DNA from: Candidatus Dormiibacterota bacterium | GTDB taxonomy: Bacteria > Chloroflexota > Dormibacteria > Aeolococcales > Aeolococcaceae | Assembly: GCA_019245575.1 (NCBI GenBank) | Contig: JAFARE010000001.1 | Span: 204,015-268,014, forward strand | Direction: 5' to 3' | DNA: 64,000 nt | Part shown: positions 12,609 to 24,140 of the stretch, one piece after another | Numbering within the stretch: position 1 is the first letter of the stretch | Layout of the letters: each line of letters opens with the position of its first letter | The notes under the pieces: generated by a model | The model's database searches: none | Told to the model about the DNA's origin: nothing | What the model saw: the letters and a program-made list of their open reading frames with translations, nothing else | Position numbers and translations under genes: made by a program

Positions 12609-14843
12609 TCAGGCACTGGGCTGCAGCGCCTCTTCATACGCATCGCGCGCGGCCTCGAGCGAGACGTCGAGAACGCCGGAGAACGTGATGCGGCTGCCCC
12701 CCACTGTGCCGAGTGCTCGAAGAGGTACCGAATGTCGAGCTGCCAGGTCCTGCAGCTGCACAAGTGCCTCCCTTGCATAGCTGATGAGAAACCGGGACTG
12801 GCCCTCGCCGAACAGTATACCGGCCGCCTCGAAGGGCGCCCGTTCGCCGTCCGGTGGATGTGTCAGCTCCGCGATCTCGGCGCGGAGCCCGAGGCCGCTC
12901 CAGATGGCGCACTCGGCTGCGGCCACGCCGAGGCCGCCCTCCGCCAGGTCGTGGGCGGAATGCAGCAGGCCGGCGGCGATGGCCTCGCCCACGAAGCTCT
13001 GCACGCGGCGCTCCAGGTCCAGGTCGAGGTCCGGCGCGACCTTGGCGTTGACGCCGAAGCCGAGGCGTTGCAGCTCGCTCGCATCGAGCCGCCCGGCGAG
13101 TGGTCCGGCCACCGCGATCTCGTCGCCCTCGGACGCGAACGCCGCGGCGCAGTGCCGCGCCACATCGTCGATCACGCCGACCATGCCGATGACCACCGTG
13201 GGTGCGATGCGGCTCCGCTCCGACTCGTTGTACAGGCTCACGTTGCCGCTCACCACGGGCACACCCAGCGCGGTGCAGGCGTCGGCGATGCCCGCGATGG
13301 CGTCGTGCAGGTCCCAGTACACGTCGTTGACCTCGGGGTTGCCGAAGTTGAGGCAGTTCGTGAGCGCGACCGGCCGCGCGCCCGTGGCCACAACGTTGCG
13401 CGCCGCCTCGCACACCGCGATCGCCGCTCCGCGGCGCGGAGCGAGCGAGGTGTAGCGGGCGTTGCCGTCGGTGCACATCGCCAGGCCGCGGACTGAGCCG
13501 GGGATGCGCACAACTGCGGCATCGCCCCCCGGTCTCACCACGGTGGCGTCACCCACCTGGTGGTCGTAGGTGCGGAACACGGCGCGGCGGCTGCCCAGGT
13601 TGGGGCTGCGCAGCAGGCGCAGCAATGTCTCCTCCATGGGCCAGGGTGAGGCCCACATGCGGTGCTCTAGGGTCATGGCGCGCTCCGGCCGCGGCCCGGG
13701 GGCGGTGCGCTGCGGCACGCCGTCGACGAGCACGTCCAGAGGCAGGTCGCACACCGCCGCGCCGCCGTCGCGCACCACGAAGCGCTGCTCGGCGACCACA
13801 CGGCCGACGACGTCGGAGTGCAGGTCCCAGCGCTCGAACACCTGCTGCACCGCGTCCACGTCCTGGGGACGCACGACGACGAGCATGCGCTCCTGCGACT
13901 CGCTGAGCATGACCTCGTACGGGGTCATCCCTTGCTCGCGCCGGGCCACGCGCGCGACGTCGATCTCCACGCCGACCCCGCCGCGATGGGCCAGCTCCGC
14001 GGCGCTGCCGCAGAGGCCCGCCGCGCCGAGGTCCTGCATGGCCACGATGCGCGGATCGCCGGCGAGCTCGAGGCACGCCTCCATCAGGCACTTCTCCAGG
14101 AACGGATTGCCCACCTGCACCGCGGGGCGCCGTTCCTCGCTGGAGTCGTCGAACTGGACGCTGGCGAAGCTCGCCCCATGGATGCCGTCGCGGCCCGTGT
14201 CGGCGCCCACCAGAAGCACCGCGTTGCCGGGACCGCGCGCGCTGGCACGCGTCAGGCGCTCACTCGGCACCACACCCACGCACATCGCGTTGACGATGCA
14301 GTTCTCGCGATAGCTCTCGTCGAAGTACAGCTCGCCGCCCACCGTGGGCACGCCGATGCAGTTGCCGTATCCGCCAATCCCGGCAACAACTCCCTCGAAG
14401 AGGTGGCGCTGCCGGGGCTCCTCCAGCGGACCGAAGCGCAGTGAGTCGAGGAGCGCCACCGGCCGCGCCCCCATGGTGAAGATGTCGCGCAGGATCCCGC
14501 CGACGCCGGTCGCGGCGCCCTGGTACGGCTCTATCGCGCTGGGATGGTTGTGCGACTCGATCTTGAAGACGCACGCGAAACCGTCGCCCACATCCACCGC
14601 ACCCGCGTTCTCGCCCGGCCCCTGGAGCACGGCAGCGCCGGTGGTGGGCAGCGCGCGCAGCAGGGGCTTGCTCGTCTTGTAGCTGCAGTGCTCGCTCCAG
14701 AGCGCGCCCAGGATGCCGAGCTCGACGTGGTTCGGCTCGCGCCCGAGCAGGCGCGCCGCGGCCTCGTACTCCGCGCGCGAGAGCGCGACCTCGGCGAGCG
14801 CCGCGTCCGTCGGCGGCGCTGCTCCGGCGGAGATCACGCTCAC
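12609..14843 (-). CDS. purL: Phosphoribosylformylglycinamidine synthase subunit PurL (small type)
   Basis: [57 protein letters not shown] overlap with purQ. Confidence 0.97.
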   Translation of the reverse strand: MSVISAGAAPPTDAALAEVALSRAEYEAAARLLGREPNHVELGILGALWSEHCSYKTSKPLLRALPTTGAAVLQGPGENAGAVDVGDGFACVFKIESHNHPSAIEPYQGAATGVGGILRDIFTMGARPVALLDSLRFGPLEEPRQRHLFEGVVAGIGGYGNCIGVPTVGGELYFDESYRENCIVNAMCVGVVPSERLTRASARGPGNAVLLVGADTGRDGIHGASFASVQFDDSSEERRPAVQVGNPFLEKCLMEACLELAGDPRIVAMQDLGAAGLCGSAAELAHRGGVGVEIDVARVARREQGMTPYEVMLSESQERMLVVVRPQDVDAVQQVFERWDLHSDVVGRVVAEQRFVVRDGGAAVCDLPLDVLVDGVPQRTAPGPRPERAMTLEHRMWASPWPMEETLLRLLRSPNLGSRRAVFRTYDHQVGDATVVRPGGDAAVVRIPGSVRGLAMCTDGNARYTSLAPRRGAAIAVCEAARNVVATGARPVALTNCLNFGNPEVNDVYWDLHDAIAGIADACTALGVPVVSGNVSLYNESERSRIAPTVVIGMVGVIDDVARHCAAAFASEGDEIAVAGPLAGRLDASELQRLGFGVNAKVAPDLDLDLERRVQSFVGEAIAAGLLHSAHDLAEGGLGVAAAECAIWSGLGLRAEIAELTHPPDGERAPFEAAGILFGEGQSRFLISYAREALVQLQDLAARHSVPLRALGTVGGSRITFSGVLDVSLEAARDAYEEALQPSA

Positions 14844-15556
14844 CGCGTCGAGGCCGCGAGCGCGCCGTCGCGCCGCAGCGACCGCGCCACGGAGGTGATC
14901 AGCCGCATGCCGTCGGCGGAGCCGAGCAGCGGCTCGCATGCGCGCTCCGGGTGGGGCATCATGCCGAGCACGTTGTGCGCCGGGTTGACGATCCCGGCGA
15001 TGTCACGCATCGACCCGTTCGGGGTCGCCGCGCCGACGGCGAGGCCGGCGGGTGTGACGTAGCGGAAGACCACGCGCTCATCGCGCTCCAGCTCGTCGAG
15101 GGTCGCCTCGTCGGCGACGTAGCGGCCCTCCCCGTGCGAAACCGGGATCTGCAGCACGTCGCCCACCCGGCACGACGCGGTGAACGCGCAGGAGTCAGTC
15201 TCGACGCGCAGCCACGACGGCTCGCAGCGGAACTGCAGGGACGCGTTGCGCGTCAGCGCGCCGGGGAGCAGATGCGCCTCGCACAGCACCTGGAAGCCGT
15301 TGCAGATGCCCCACGCCAGGCCGCCGCCCTCCGTGAACTCCACGACCGCCTCCATCAGCGGCGCAAAGCGCGCCACCGCGCCGGCGCGGAGATAGTCGCC
15401 GTACGAGAACCCGCCCGGCAGCATCACGCAGTCGGCGCCACGCAGGTCGCGGTCCTTGTGCCACAGCATCACCGCCTCGTTGCCAGACAGCTCCACCGCG
15501 TGCGCACAGTCCCGGTCCGACCACGTCCCGGGGAACACCGCGATGCCGAACCTCAC
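14840..15556 (-). CDS. purQ: Phosphoribosylformylglycinamidine synthase subunit PurQ
   Basis: [51 protein letters not shown] start at 15556 overlapping purS stop. Confidence 0.96.
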   Translation of the reverse strand: MRFGIAVFPGTWSDRDCAHAVELSGNEAVMLWHKDRDLRGADCVMLPGGFSYGDYLRAGAVARFAPLMEAVVEFTEGGGLAWGICNGFQVLCEAHLLPGALTRNASLQFRCEPSWLRVETDSCAFTASCRVGDVLQIPVSHGEGRYVADEATLDELERDERVVFRYVTPAGLAVGAATPNGSMRDIAGIVNPAHNVLGMMPHPERACEPLLGSADGMRLITSVARSLRRDGALAASTR

Positions 15557-15828
15557 GATGCGGCAGCCGCCTCCGCGACCGCGCGCACCGCGTCGATGCG
15601 GTAGTCCTCGATCACCGGGTTGCGCAGCAGGCGGTCGCACATCGACTCGACCGCTGCGCGCGCACCCTGCTCGTCGCCGGCGTCCAGCTCCACCTGAATG
15701 TGCTTGCCCACGCGCACACCGTGCACGTCGGCGAAGCCGAGACGGCGCAACCCATCGCGCACCACCAGGCCCTGCGGGTCGTTGACCACGGGCTTGAGGT
15801 GCACGACCACGTCGGCGATGAAGATCAC
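15553..15828 (-). CDS. purS: Phosphoribosylformylglycinamidine synthase subunit PurS
   Basis: VVHLKPVVNDPQGLVVRDGLRRLGF...VRVGKHIQVEL; between purC and purQ; GTG at 15828. Confidence 0.94.
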   Translation of the reverse strand: MIFIADVVVHLKPVVNDPQGLVVRDGLRRLGFADVHGVRVGKHIQVELDAGDEQGARAAVESMCDRLLRNPVIEDYRIDAVRAVAEAAAAS

Positions 15829-16706
15829 GACAGGCGGACGCCGCAGATGCGCTCCGCGGCCTCGCGGTAGCGCTGCGTGGTGCCGCGCACCACGTCGTCC
15901 GGAAGCTCGGGGCCGGGGGCCGTCTTGTCCCACTGCAGCGTCTCGAGGTAGTCGCGCACGAACTGCTTGTCGAACGACACCACGGCCTCGCCCTCACGCC
16001 ACTCGTCTATCTCCCAGAAGCGCGACGAGTCAGGGGTGAGCACCTCGTCGATCAGCGTGAGTGTGCCGTCGATGAAGCCGAACTCGAACTTGGTGTCTGC
16101 GAGGTACACGCCGGCCGCCTCACAGCGCTCGGTGGCGTGCTTGAAGATGGCGAGCGACACATCCTCGAGGCGCTGCGCGAGCTCGGCGCCGACCAGCTCG
16201 CGCAGCCGGGCTCGGGAGATGTTCTCGTCGTGTCCGTCGTCGTTCTTCATCGCCGGCGTGAACCGCGGTTCCGGCAGGCGCGACGACTCCTTCAGCCCGG
16301 CGGGCAGGTCCTCGCCGGCAAGTGTGCCCTGCGTGCGGTACTCCTTCCAGCCGGAGCCGGAGATGAACCCGCGGACCACGCACTCGATGTCGATGCGGTC
16401 CGCCTGAGCCACGTGCATGCAGCGCTCGCGCCACTCCTCGGGCACGCCCTCCGGCAGCGCGGCGCCCTGGTCGGGCAGCAGGTGGTTGGGCACGATGTCG
16501 CGCAGCGAGTCGAACCAGCGCAGCGACATCTGCGTCAGCACGCGTCCCTTATCCGGGATCGGCGTGGGGAGCACGACGTCGAACGCGCTGATGCGGTCCG
16601 TCGCGACCATCAGCAGCGTTCCATCCGCGAGCCGGTACGTGTCGCGCACCTTGCCCCGGCGATACAGCTCGAGACCCGTGATGTCCGCAGCGCTGAGCAC
16701 GCTCAT
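15825..16706 (-). CDS. purC: Phosphoribosylaminoimidazole-succinocarboxamide synthase
   Basis: YRRGKVRDTY, ATDRISAFDVVLPTPIPDKGRVLTQMS, FEFGFIDG.LTLIDEVLTPDSSRFW. Confidence 0.96.
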   Translation of the reverse strand: MSVLSAADITGLELYRRGKVRDTYRLADGTLLMVATDRISAFDVVLPTPIPDKGRVLTQMSLRWFDSLRDIVPNHLLPDQGAALPEGVPEEWRERCMHVAQADRIDIECVVRGFISGSGWKEYRTQGTLAGEDLPAGLKESSRLPEPRFTPAMKNDDGHDENISRARLRELVGAELAQRLEDVSLAIFKHATERCEAAGVYLADTKFEFGFIDGTLTLIDEVLTPDSSRFWEIDEWREGEAVVSFDKQFVRDYLETLQWDKTAPGPELPDDVVRGTTQRYREAAERICGVRLS

Positions 16707-16709
16707 GGT

Positions 16710-18083
<1,374 letters not shown>

Positions 18084-18091
18084 CTGCCCTC

Positions 18092-18097
18092 ATTCTA
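18092..18097 (-). promoter_or_regulatory. Candidate -10 hexamer TAGAAT for the pur operon, 8 nt upstream of purB start
   Basis: Reverse complement of attcta, followed by 8 nt then GTG. Confidence 0.4.
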
Positions 18098-18130
18098 CCG
18101 GCTGGCTTCGCAGCGGCCTTTTGCCGGCCG

Positions 18131-18263
18131 GTGAGGGCGGTGGGCACCTGGCTTGCGGTTGTCGCTGCTTGAACGCCGCTCGGCGTTCAATGCCGCTACC
18201 GTCGGCCGCAGGGACAGCTGCGGCCTCCTTACGCCCTCCAGCCGAGATGCCCACCGCCCTCAC
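18131..18263. repeat. Intergenic inverted-repeat element with perfect 16-bp ends and two internal hairpins
   Basis: gtgagggcggtgggca (18131-18146) versus tgcccaccgccctcac (18248-18263); internal ttgaacgccg-ct-cggcgttcaa (18169-18190) and ggccgcag-ggacag-ctgcggcc (18204-18225). Confidence 0.8.
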
Positions 18264-18295
18264 GCCGCGCAGGTCGAGTGCGAAGCTGACAGGGA

Positions 18296-19075
18296 ATGGC
18301 GGGGCAGGTGATCCGCTCGCTCCATCTTGCTGCGCGGCCGATTGTCATCGCGCATCGCGGCGCCTCCAGGATTGCGCCGGAGAACTCTCTGCCGGCGTTC
18401 GAAGCGGCGATCGAGATCGGCTGCGACGCGGTCGAGCTCGACGTGCGCCGCACCGCTGACGGCGTGCTCGTGCTGCACCACGCGGCAGCGCGGCGGGGCA
18501 CGCCGGTGGCGCGCCTCACCTACCGCGAGCTGGCGCGCCGCTCACGGCATCCGCCGGCGCGCCTGACCGACGCGCTGGATCTGTGCTCCGGGCGCATCGG
18601 CATGGACATCGAGATCAAGGAGCCGGGCATCGAGGCAGAGGTGCTGCGCGTGGTCGCGCAACGGTTTGCCCGCGGCGCGCTTCTGATCACGTCGTTCCAT
18701 GAATCGGTCATCACGTCCGTCAAGCGCGCGGATCCGAGCATCCCGTGCGGCCTGCTGGTCGCTCCGGGTCGTGGCCGCCGGGCGCCGGCCGCGGCGCCCA
18801 TCGAGTGGGCGGCCAGTTGCGGGGCGGACGTGGTGCTGCCGCACCGCCTCCTGGCGCCGACGTGGCAGCTCAGGCCGCGGCGCTCGCGGCACGGCCTCCT
18901 CGGCGTCGCGGATCGCGCCGGGGTGCCGGTGATCCTGTGGACGGTGAACGGCGCCCGTCAGGCGGCGCGGCTCCTCGGCGACGAGCGCGTGGCGGGGATA
19001 ATCACGGACCTGCCCGACCAGGCCTGCGACCTTCGCCGGCGGCTGGGACCCGCCGGCGGTCCGCCCCCACGTTGA
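18296..19075 (+). CDS. Glycerophosphodiester phosphodiesterase (GDPD) family protein
   Basis: IVIAHRGASRIAPENSLPAFEAAIEIGCDAVELDVRRTADGVLVLHH; IDIEIKEPG-like segment; C-terminal PVILWTVNG. Confidence 0.92.
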   Translation: MAGQVIRSLHLAARPIVIAHRGASRIAPENSLPAFEAAIEIGCDAVELDVRRTADGVLVLHHAAARRGTPVARLTYRELARRSRHPPARLTDALDLCSGRIGMDIEIKEPGIEAEVLRVVAQRFARGALLITSFHESVITSVKRADPSIPCGLLVAPGRGRRAPAAAPIEWAASCGADVVLPHRLLAPTWQLRPRRSRHGLLGVADRAGVPVILWTVNGARQAARLLGDERVAGIITDLPDQACDLRRRLGPAGGPPPR

Positions 19076-19151
19076 GTTTCCCTGTGCCCGAACGCGTAAC
19101 CGCCCAAGCGCGCCGTGCGTTCCCCGGTCGAGTGCGCCCGGAGCACCGCCA

Positions 19152-19715
19152 ATGACCCTCCCGCGGGCGTACGAGGATCAACTCGTCGAGAGGGCCAAAC
19201 AGGATGCCGAAGCCTTTGGTGAGCTTTATGACCACTACTTCGGCCAGATCTACAGATTTGTGTACAGCAGGCTCCACGAGCAGGAGGCTGCCGAGGACGT
19301 CACGTCCGAGGTGTTCTTCAAGGCCCTGCGCGCAATCGGGCGGTACCGGCCTTCTGGGCACCCCTTCAGCGCCTGGCTCTACCAGATTGCAGTCAACGCG
19401 ATCAATGACCACTATCGAAGCCGCCGGCCGACGTCGAGCCTGGAGTCGGCGATTGCAGTCCCCGACCCTCAGCGCCCTGTCGCCGAGCGGGTTGCGGACA
19501 GCGCTGAGGCTGCGCGCGTCTGGTCCGCCATCGACTCCCTCCCTCCACAGCAGAGGATGGCGATGACCCTCAAGCTCGGCGAGGACCTCAAGCTGGCCCA
19601 GATCGGCCAGATCATGGGCAAGAGTGAGGGCGCCATCAAGCTGCTGATCCACCGCGGCATGATCGGGGTGCGCCAGCGCCTGGGCGTCGTCGTGAGCGTC
19701 GAGGAGCGTGCCTGA
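19152..19715 (+). CDS. ECF-type RNA polymerase sigma-70 factor
   Basis: Region 2 FGELYDHYFGQIYRFVYSRLHEQEAAEDVTSEVFFKAL; region 4 LPPQQRMAMTLKLGEDLKLAQIGQIMGKSEGAIKLLIHRG. Confidence 0.93.
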   Translation: MTLPRAYEDQLVERAKQDAEAFGELYDHYFGQIYRFVYSRLHEQEAAEDVTSEVFFKALRAIGRYRPSGHPFSAWLYQIAVNAINDHYRSRRPTSSLESAIAVPDPQRPVAERVADSAEAARVWSAIDSLPPQQRMAMTLKLGEDLKLAQIGQIMGKSEGAIKLLIHRGMIGVRQRLGVVVSVEERA

Positions 19716-22033
19716 TGGCCCGCGAGCGGCGCCCGCGGCGCAACAGCCACAACGGGAAGGGCAGCCTGCCACCCCCGTGGCTCTCCGGCTGGTTCGACCC
19801 TGAGCTCAAGGAGCTCTTCGAGAAGGAGCCCGAGCTCTACGAGACCGCCCATCTGCTCCGCGCCTCGCGGCCGGAGGCGCAGCCGGACGACCAGTACCGC
19901 CGCCGCCTCCGTGCGTCCCTGATGGCTGAGGCCGAGGGGGCGGTCGGCCGCCAGGGGCCCCTGCGCCGCTGGTTCATGCCCCGGCCGCGCCATCTCGCCT
20001 GGGGCGGGGCTGCCGCCGGCGTGGCCCTGGTGGCCGCCACTGCGCTCGCCCTCTTCTCGACGCACATGCAGGACCATCAGACCGTCACGGCGTTCTCGGA
20101 CGTGGCGGCGCTTCACTCGGTCAGCCCCGAGCAGGCCGTGACCGTGGCCTTCAACCAGCCGATGGACCACGCCGCCGTGGTCGCCGGGCTACGCATCCAG
20201 CCGGCCACCGAGATCACCACGGCGTGGCAGGGGAACAGCCTCGTGATCACGCCGGTGCACCACTTCGCCGGCAACACGCCGTACACGGTCAGCATCGCCC
20301 AGGCGGCCCTGCGCACCTCCATCGGCACTGTGGCCGCCGCGCCGCTCGTGATCACGTTCGGAACCGCCGCGACCCCGCCCCCCGTGGGCCAGACCAGCAG
20401 CACGCCGGAGCTCCAGCCGGCGCAGCTGGGCCAGGCTGCGAGCGGCAGCGGCGTCGCGTTCGCGCCGGACGGGTCGGTGGTCGCCGAGGCCGGCATCGTC
20501 GGCACCGCCGGCGCCACCGCTCCCCCCTCAGGCACGGCGGCGCCCACGTCGACCCCCACCGCGGCGCAGTCGCCCGCGGCCACCGCCACCGGCTCGGGCG
20601 TGCCGGCCGGACCCGCCCTGGTCTCCTTCGCAGGCCCCGGCGCCCAGCCGGTCGTGCTGGGCAAGGCCGCCGAGGCGGTCGGCTTCTCGCCGGACGGGAG
20701 CCGACTGGCCGTGGCCGAGGCCGCCGGCGAGGGCGCCAGCCAGGTGATCGTCGCGGCGGCAGACGGCAGCAATGCCTCCGTCGTGGCCACCAGCGGCAGC
20801 CCGGTCGTGGGCGTCGCGTGGCCCGGCGCGGGGCGCCTCGTCTATGCGACTTCTGACGCGATACATACGATCGACCTGCCCGGAACAAGCGCCACCGTCA
20901 CGCTGCCGTCCAGCGCCGGGCCGGTGACCGCGCTCTCGCCCGACGGCCGCCACGCATACCTGGCCCCCGCCGCCGGCACCGGCGGGATCCTGCTCGACAT
21001 CGCTGACGGCTCCACCCGGACCCTCACCGGGTCGGTGAGCCAGGTGGCCTTCAGCGGCGACGGCGCCACGGTCGCGTGGGTCGACCAGTCGGGCGGGCAG
21101 CCACGCCTGCTCACCTCGCCGGTTGACCGTGATGCCCCAGCGCCCGTCTCAACGCTCGACCCCGGATCGCAGCTCACCCTGGCCGCGGTGAGCCACGACG
21201 GTGGCGAGGTCGCCTATTCGGTGAGCGGCCCCTCCCAGAGCGAGCAGCTCGTGGTGGCGCAGCTGCCCAGCGGCGCCGCGCTTGCGCTCGGGCCGGCGAC
21301 ACACGTCGCAGCCTTCGCGCCGCAGGGCGGCTCGATCGCGTACGTCGCCGCCGGCGCCTCTGGCTCCGTGGTCGAGCTCGCGCCCATCCCCGGGTATGTG
21401 CGGCCGCCCGCCGCGATGGTCCCCGCCCCCGCGATCGACGCGCTCAACGCCTTCGTCGCCGCCCAGGTGAGCGGCAACGCCGGACGGCTGCACGACCTCG
21501 CCGGCAGCGGCTTCGACCCCGTGGCGCTCACGCCGAAGGGCCTGTCCCGCGCCTACACCATCGACGCGTCCTCCTCGTCGCCCGGGAAGGTGTCGGCCGA
21601 CGTCGACCTCGTGGTCGACCCGACGTCGCATCACCAGGTGACGCGCGTCGCCGCCGAGACCCTCACGCTGACGCGCAGCGCAACGGGCGATGGATACCTC
21701 GTCACCGCGCTGGACGTCGCGGCGCTGCACGACCAGCCGGCAGGGCCGCACGTCGTGCGCGTCGCCGGCGGGCCGAGCGCATCGCACTACGTGGTCCAGG
21801 TCACCTTCGACAGCGACCTTGCCGCGGCCAGCGTGCCCGGCGCCATCACGGTGTCCGACGACAGCGGAACGGTGCTGCACGGGACGACCGTGTACGACGC
21901 CAACACGCGCGTCGCCACGGTGACGCTGGACTCGATGCCCGCCGGGCCGGTCACGGTGAAGGTCGACACGTCGCTGATGGACGTGAGCCGGCAGGCCCTC
22001 GCCGCAACCGTGACCGCCGTCACCGGCGGCTGA
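19715..22033 (+). CDS. Membrane-anchored putative anti-sigma partner with extracytoplasmic Ig-like and beta-propeller-like repeats
   Basis: TGATG overlap with ECF sigma gene; cytoplasmic N-terminus, one TM (AWGGAAAGVALVAATALALF), SbsA/Big_5-like segment (AVTVAFNQPMDHAAVVAGLRIQP), repeated blade-like SPDGS.L/FSGDGATVAW segments. Confidence 0.7.
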   Translation: MARERRPRRNSHNGKGSLPPPWLSGWFDPELKELFEKEPELYETAHLLRASRPEAQPDDQYRRRLRASLMAEAEGAVGRQGPLRRWFMPRPRHLAWGGAAAGVALVAATALALFSTHMQDHQTVTAFSDVAALHSVSPEQAVTVAFNQPMDHAAVVAGLRIQPATEITTAWQGNSLVITPVHHFAGNTPYTVSIAQAALRTSIGTVAAAPLVITFGTAATPPPVGQTSSTPELQPAQLGQAASGSGVAFAPDGSVVAEAGIVGTAGATAPPSGTAAPTSTPTAAQSPAATATGSGVPAGPALVSFAGPGAQPVVLGKAAEAVGFSPDGSRLAVAEAAGEGASQVIVAAADGSNASVVATSGSPVVGVAWPGAGRLVYATSDAIHTIDLPGTSATVTLPSSAGPVTALSPDGRHAYLAPAAGTGGILLDIADGSTRTLTGSVSQVAFSGDGATVAWVDQSGGQPRLLTSPVDRDAPAPVSTLDPGSQLTLAAVSHDGGEVAYSVSGPSQSEQLVVAQLPSGAALALGPATHVAAFAPQGGSIAYVAAGASGSVVELAPIPGYVRPPAAMVPAPAIDALNAFVAAQVSGNAGRLHDLAGSGFDPVALTPKGLSRAYTIDASSSSPGKVSADVDLVVDPTSHHQVTRVAAETLTLTRSATGDGYLVTALDVAALHDQPAGPHVVRVAGGPSASHYVVQVTFDSDLAAASVPGAITVSDDSGTVLHGTTVYDANTRVATVTLDSMPAGPVTVKVDTSLMDVSRQALAATVTAVTGG

Positions 22034-22678
22034 TCAGACCCGGACGAAGAGCGCGCTGACGGGGATGCGCAGCGTCCCGTCGGCGGCCTCATACCGCCGC
22101 GCCGCGTGGTGGCACGCGGATCGCACGTGCTCGGCCATGTCGTGCGGCAGCGCCGCCAGCTCCGCGGCGAGCGGCCCCTGCGTCACCAGCGCCGTCCAAC
22201 AGCTCGCGATTCCGTCGAAGCGCACGACGTCCTGGACCCGTGTCGCGACGCCTTCGGGTGGCGCAGCCAGCACCGAGTCCAGGTAGGCCGACGCGGCGCC
22301 GCATTCCGCCAATGCCGAGCTCAGTGACGCTTCGCAGGGCGGTGGAGCGCTGGGATCCCAGCATGCGATGAGCGCGGCTCCGCCGGGGCCGAGCGCCGCA
22401 CGCATCCATGCGGCTGCACCTGGGTGGAATCCGTGCGTGAACAGACTGCCCGCGCGGTCGCACAGGTCGCGCGGCGCAGGCGCATCCAGGTCGTCAGCCT
22501 CCACGCCGATGACGCGCCCGCCGGGCGCGACCCTCGAGCTGCACGCGCGCGTGAGCTCTCCGCCGTCGCAGAGCACGTCGCACACCACGTGCCCGGGGCT
22601 GATCGCCAGCGCCAGCGCAAGCTGCTCAGCCAGCGGGCGCAGCACCGCCGCTGCGTAGAGCTGCCCGTAGCGCAGCAC
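22034..22678 (-). CDS. Putative class I SAM-dependent methyltransferase-like protein with atypical motif I
   Basis: LALAISPGHVVCDVLCDGGELTRACSSRVAPGGRVIGVEAD, ALGPGGAALIACWDP; Rossmann-like pattern; 4 nt after accC-like stop. Confidence 0.55.
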   Translation of the reverse strand: MLRYGQLYAAAVLRPLAEQLALALAISPGHVVCDVLCDGGELTRACSSRVAPGGRVIGVEADDLDAPAPRDLCDRAGSLFTHGFHPGAAAWMRAALGPGGAALIACWDPSAPPPCEASLSSALAECGAASAYLDSVLAAPPEGVATRVQDVVRFDGIASCWTALVTQGPLAAELAALPHDMAEHVRSACHHAARRYEAADGTLRIPVSALFVRV

Positions 22679-22682
22679 GCGC

Positions 22683-24140
22683 TTACGAGGTGACGGCGAC
22701 GGCTGCGGCGATCGCTGCGGCGCGCGCCGGGTCGCGCACGAGCCGTTGCAGCGCCTGCTGCCGCTCGGCCCACGCGTCCGCCTCGCCGACCAGCTCGGGG
22801 TGCTCCTCGATGAAGTGCGTCGTGTACTCGCCGGCGCGGAACCGCTCGTTGGACAGCACCGCCAGGTGATACGGGATGTTGGTGCGAATGCCGGTGATCA
22901 CGTACTCGAACAGCGCGCGCCGCATGCGGTCGATCGCCATCTCGCGCGAGGGTCCGTGCACGATGAGCTTCGCGATCATGGGGTCGTAGTTGGGCGACAC
23001 CAATCCCGGACCGGCGAGCGAGCTGTCGACGCGGACACCCGGCCCCGCGGGCTCGTGATAGCCGGTGACCTGTCCCGGTGAGGGCAGGAATCCCTTGGCG
23101 TAGTTCTCCGCATTGACGCGGCACTCGATCGCGTGGCCGCGCGGCTGCAGACCGTCCTGCGTGAACGACAGCGTCGCGCCGGCGGCTACGCGCAGCTGCT
23201 CGACGACGAGGTCCACGCCGTACACCAATTCGGTGATCGGATGCTCAACCTGCAGGCGCGTGTTCATCTCCAGGAAGAAGAATTCGCCGCGGCTGTAGAT
23301 GAACTCCACGGTTCCCGCATTGACGTACCCGACTGCGCGCGCCGCGGTGACCGCGGCCTCGCCCATGCGTGCGCGCTGCTCAGGGTCGATGACGGGCGAC
23401 GGCGACTCCTCGATGATCTTCTGGTGCCTGCGCTGCACCGAGCACTCGCGTTCGCCCAGGTGCACGACGTTGCCGTGCCCGTCGGCGATCACCTGGATCT
23501 CGATGTGGCGCGGCTCTTCCACGTACCGCTCCAGGAACACGGTGTCGTCACCAAAGGCGCGCGCCGCGGTGCTGCGCGCCGTCTCGACTCCCTCGCGCAG
23601 CTCGCGCTCGTCGCGCGCCACACGCATGCCGATGCCGCCACCGCCGGCGCTCGCCTTGATGAGCACGGGGTAGCCGACCTCCGCGGCCGCCGTCACCGCA
23701 TCCTCGACACTGCTGAGCGCATCGCTGCCGGGCACCACGGGCACGCCCGAGCTGACCATGCGCGCCCGCGCCGGCACCTTGCCGCCCATCACCGCCATCG
23801 CGTCGGCGGGCGGACCGACAAACGCGATCCCCACGTCAGCGCACGCGCGGGCGAACGCCTGGTTCTCGCTGAGGAACCCGTAGCCGGGATGCACCGCCTG
23901 CGCGCCGGTGCTGCGGGCCGCGTCGATGATCCGGTCGATGACGAGATACGACTGCGCCGACGGGGCCGGGCCGATCTCCACCGCCTCGTCGGCCAGCGTG
24001 ACGAACGCCGCGTTGCGGTCCGCCTCGCTGTGCACCGCCACCGTGCTGACGCCGAGGTCGCGGCACGCGCGGATCACGCGCACAGCGATCTCGCCGCGGT
24101 TGGCCACCAGCACCTTGTCGAACATGCGCGGCGCGCTCAC
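22683..24140 (-). CDS. Biotin carboxylase (AccC-like) subunit
   Basis: FDKVLVANRGEIAVRVIRACRDLGV, HPGYGFLSEN, KASAGGGGIGMR, ERECSVQRRHQKIIEE, FLEMNTRLQVEHPITE. Confidence 0.95.
   Translation of the reverse strand: MSAPRMFDKVLVANRGEIAVRVIRACRDLGVSTVAVHSEADRNAAFVTLADEAVEIGPAPSAQSYLVIDRIIDAARSTGAQAVHPGYGFLSENQAFARACADVGIAFVGPPADAMAVMGGKVPARARMVSSGVPVVPGSDALSSVEDAVTAAAEVGYPVLIKASAGGGGIGMRVARDERELREGVETARSTAARAFGDDTVFLERYVEEPRHIEIQVIADGHGNVVHLGERECSVQRRHQKIIEESPSPVIDPEQRARMGEAAVTAARAVGYVNAGTVEFIYSRGEFFFLEMNTRLQVEHPITELVYGVDLVVEQLRVAAGATLSFTQDGLQPRGHAIECRVNAENYAKGFLPSPGQVTGYHEPAGPGVRVDSSLAGPGLVSPNYDPMIAKLIVHGPSREMAIDRMRRALFEYVITGIRTNIPYHLAVLSNERFRAGEYTTHFIEEHPELVGEADAWAERQQALQRLVRDPARAAAIAAAVAVTS

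Noticed and set aside
11132-12778. Extended PurF N-terminus starting [12 protein letters not shown]
   Set aside because: PurF requires an N-terminal catalytic Cys after propeptide-length sequence; the upstream part overlaps purL coding sequence and a GTG at 12604 fits better.
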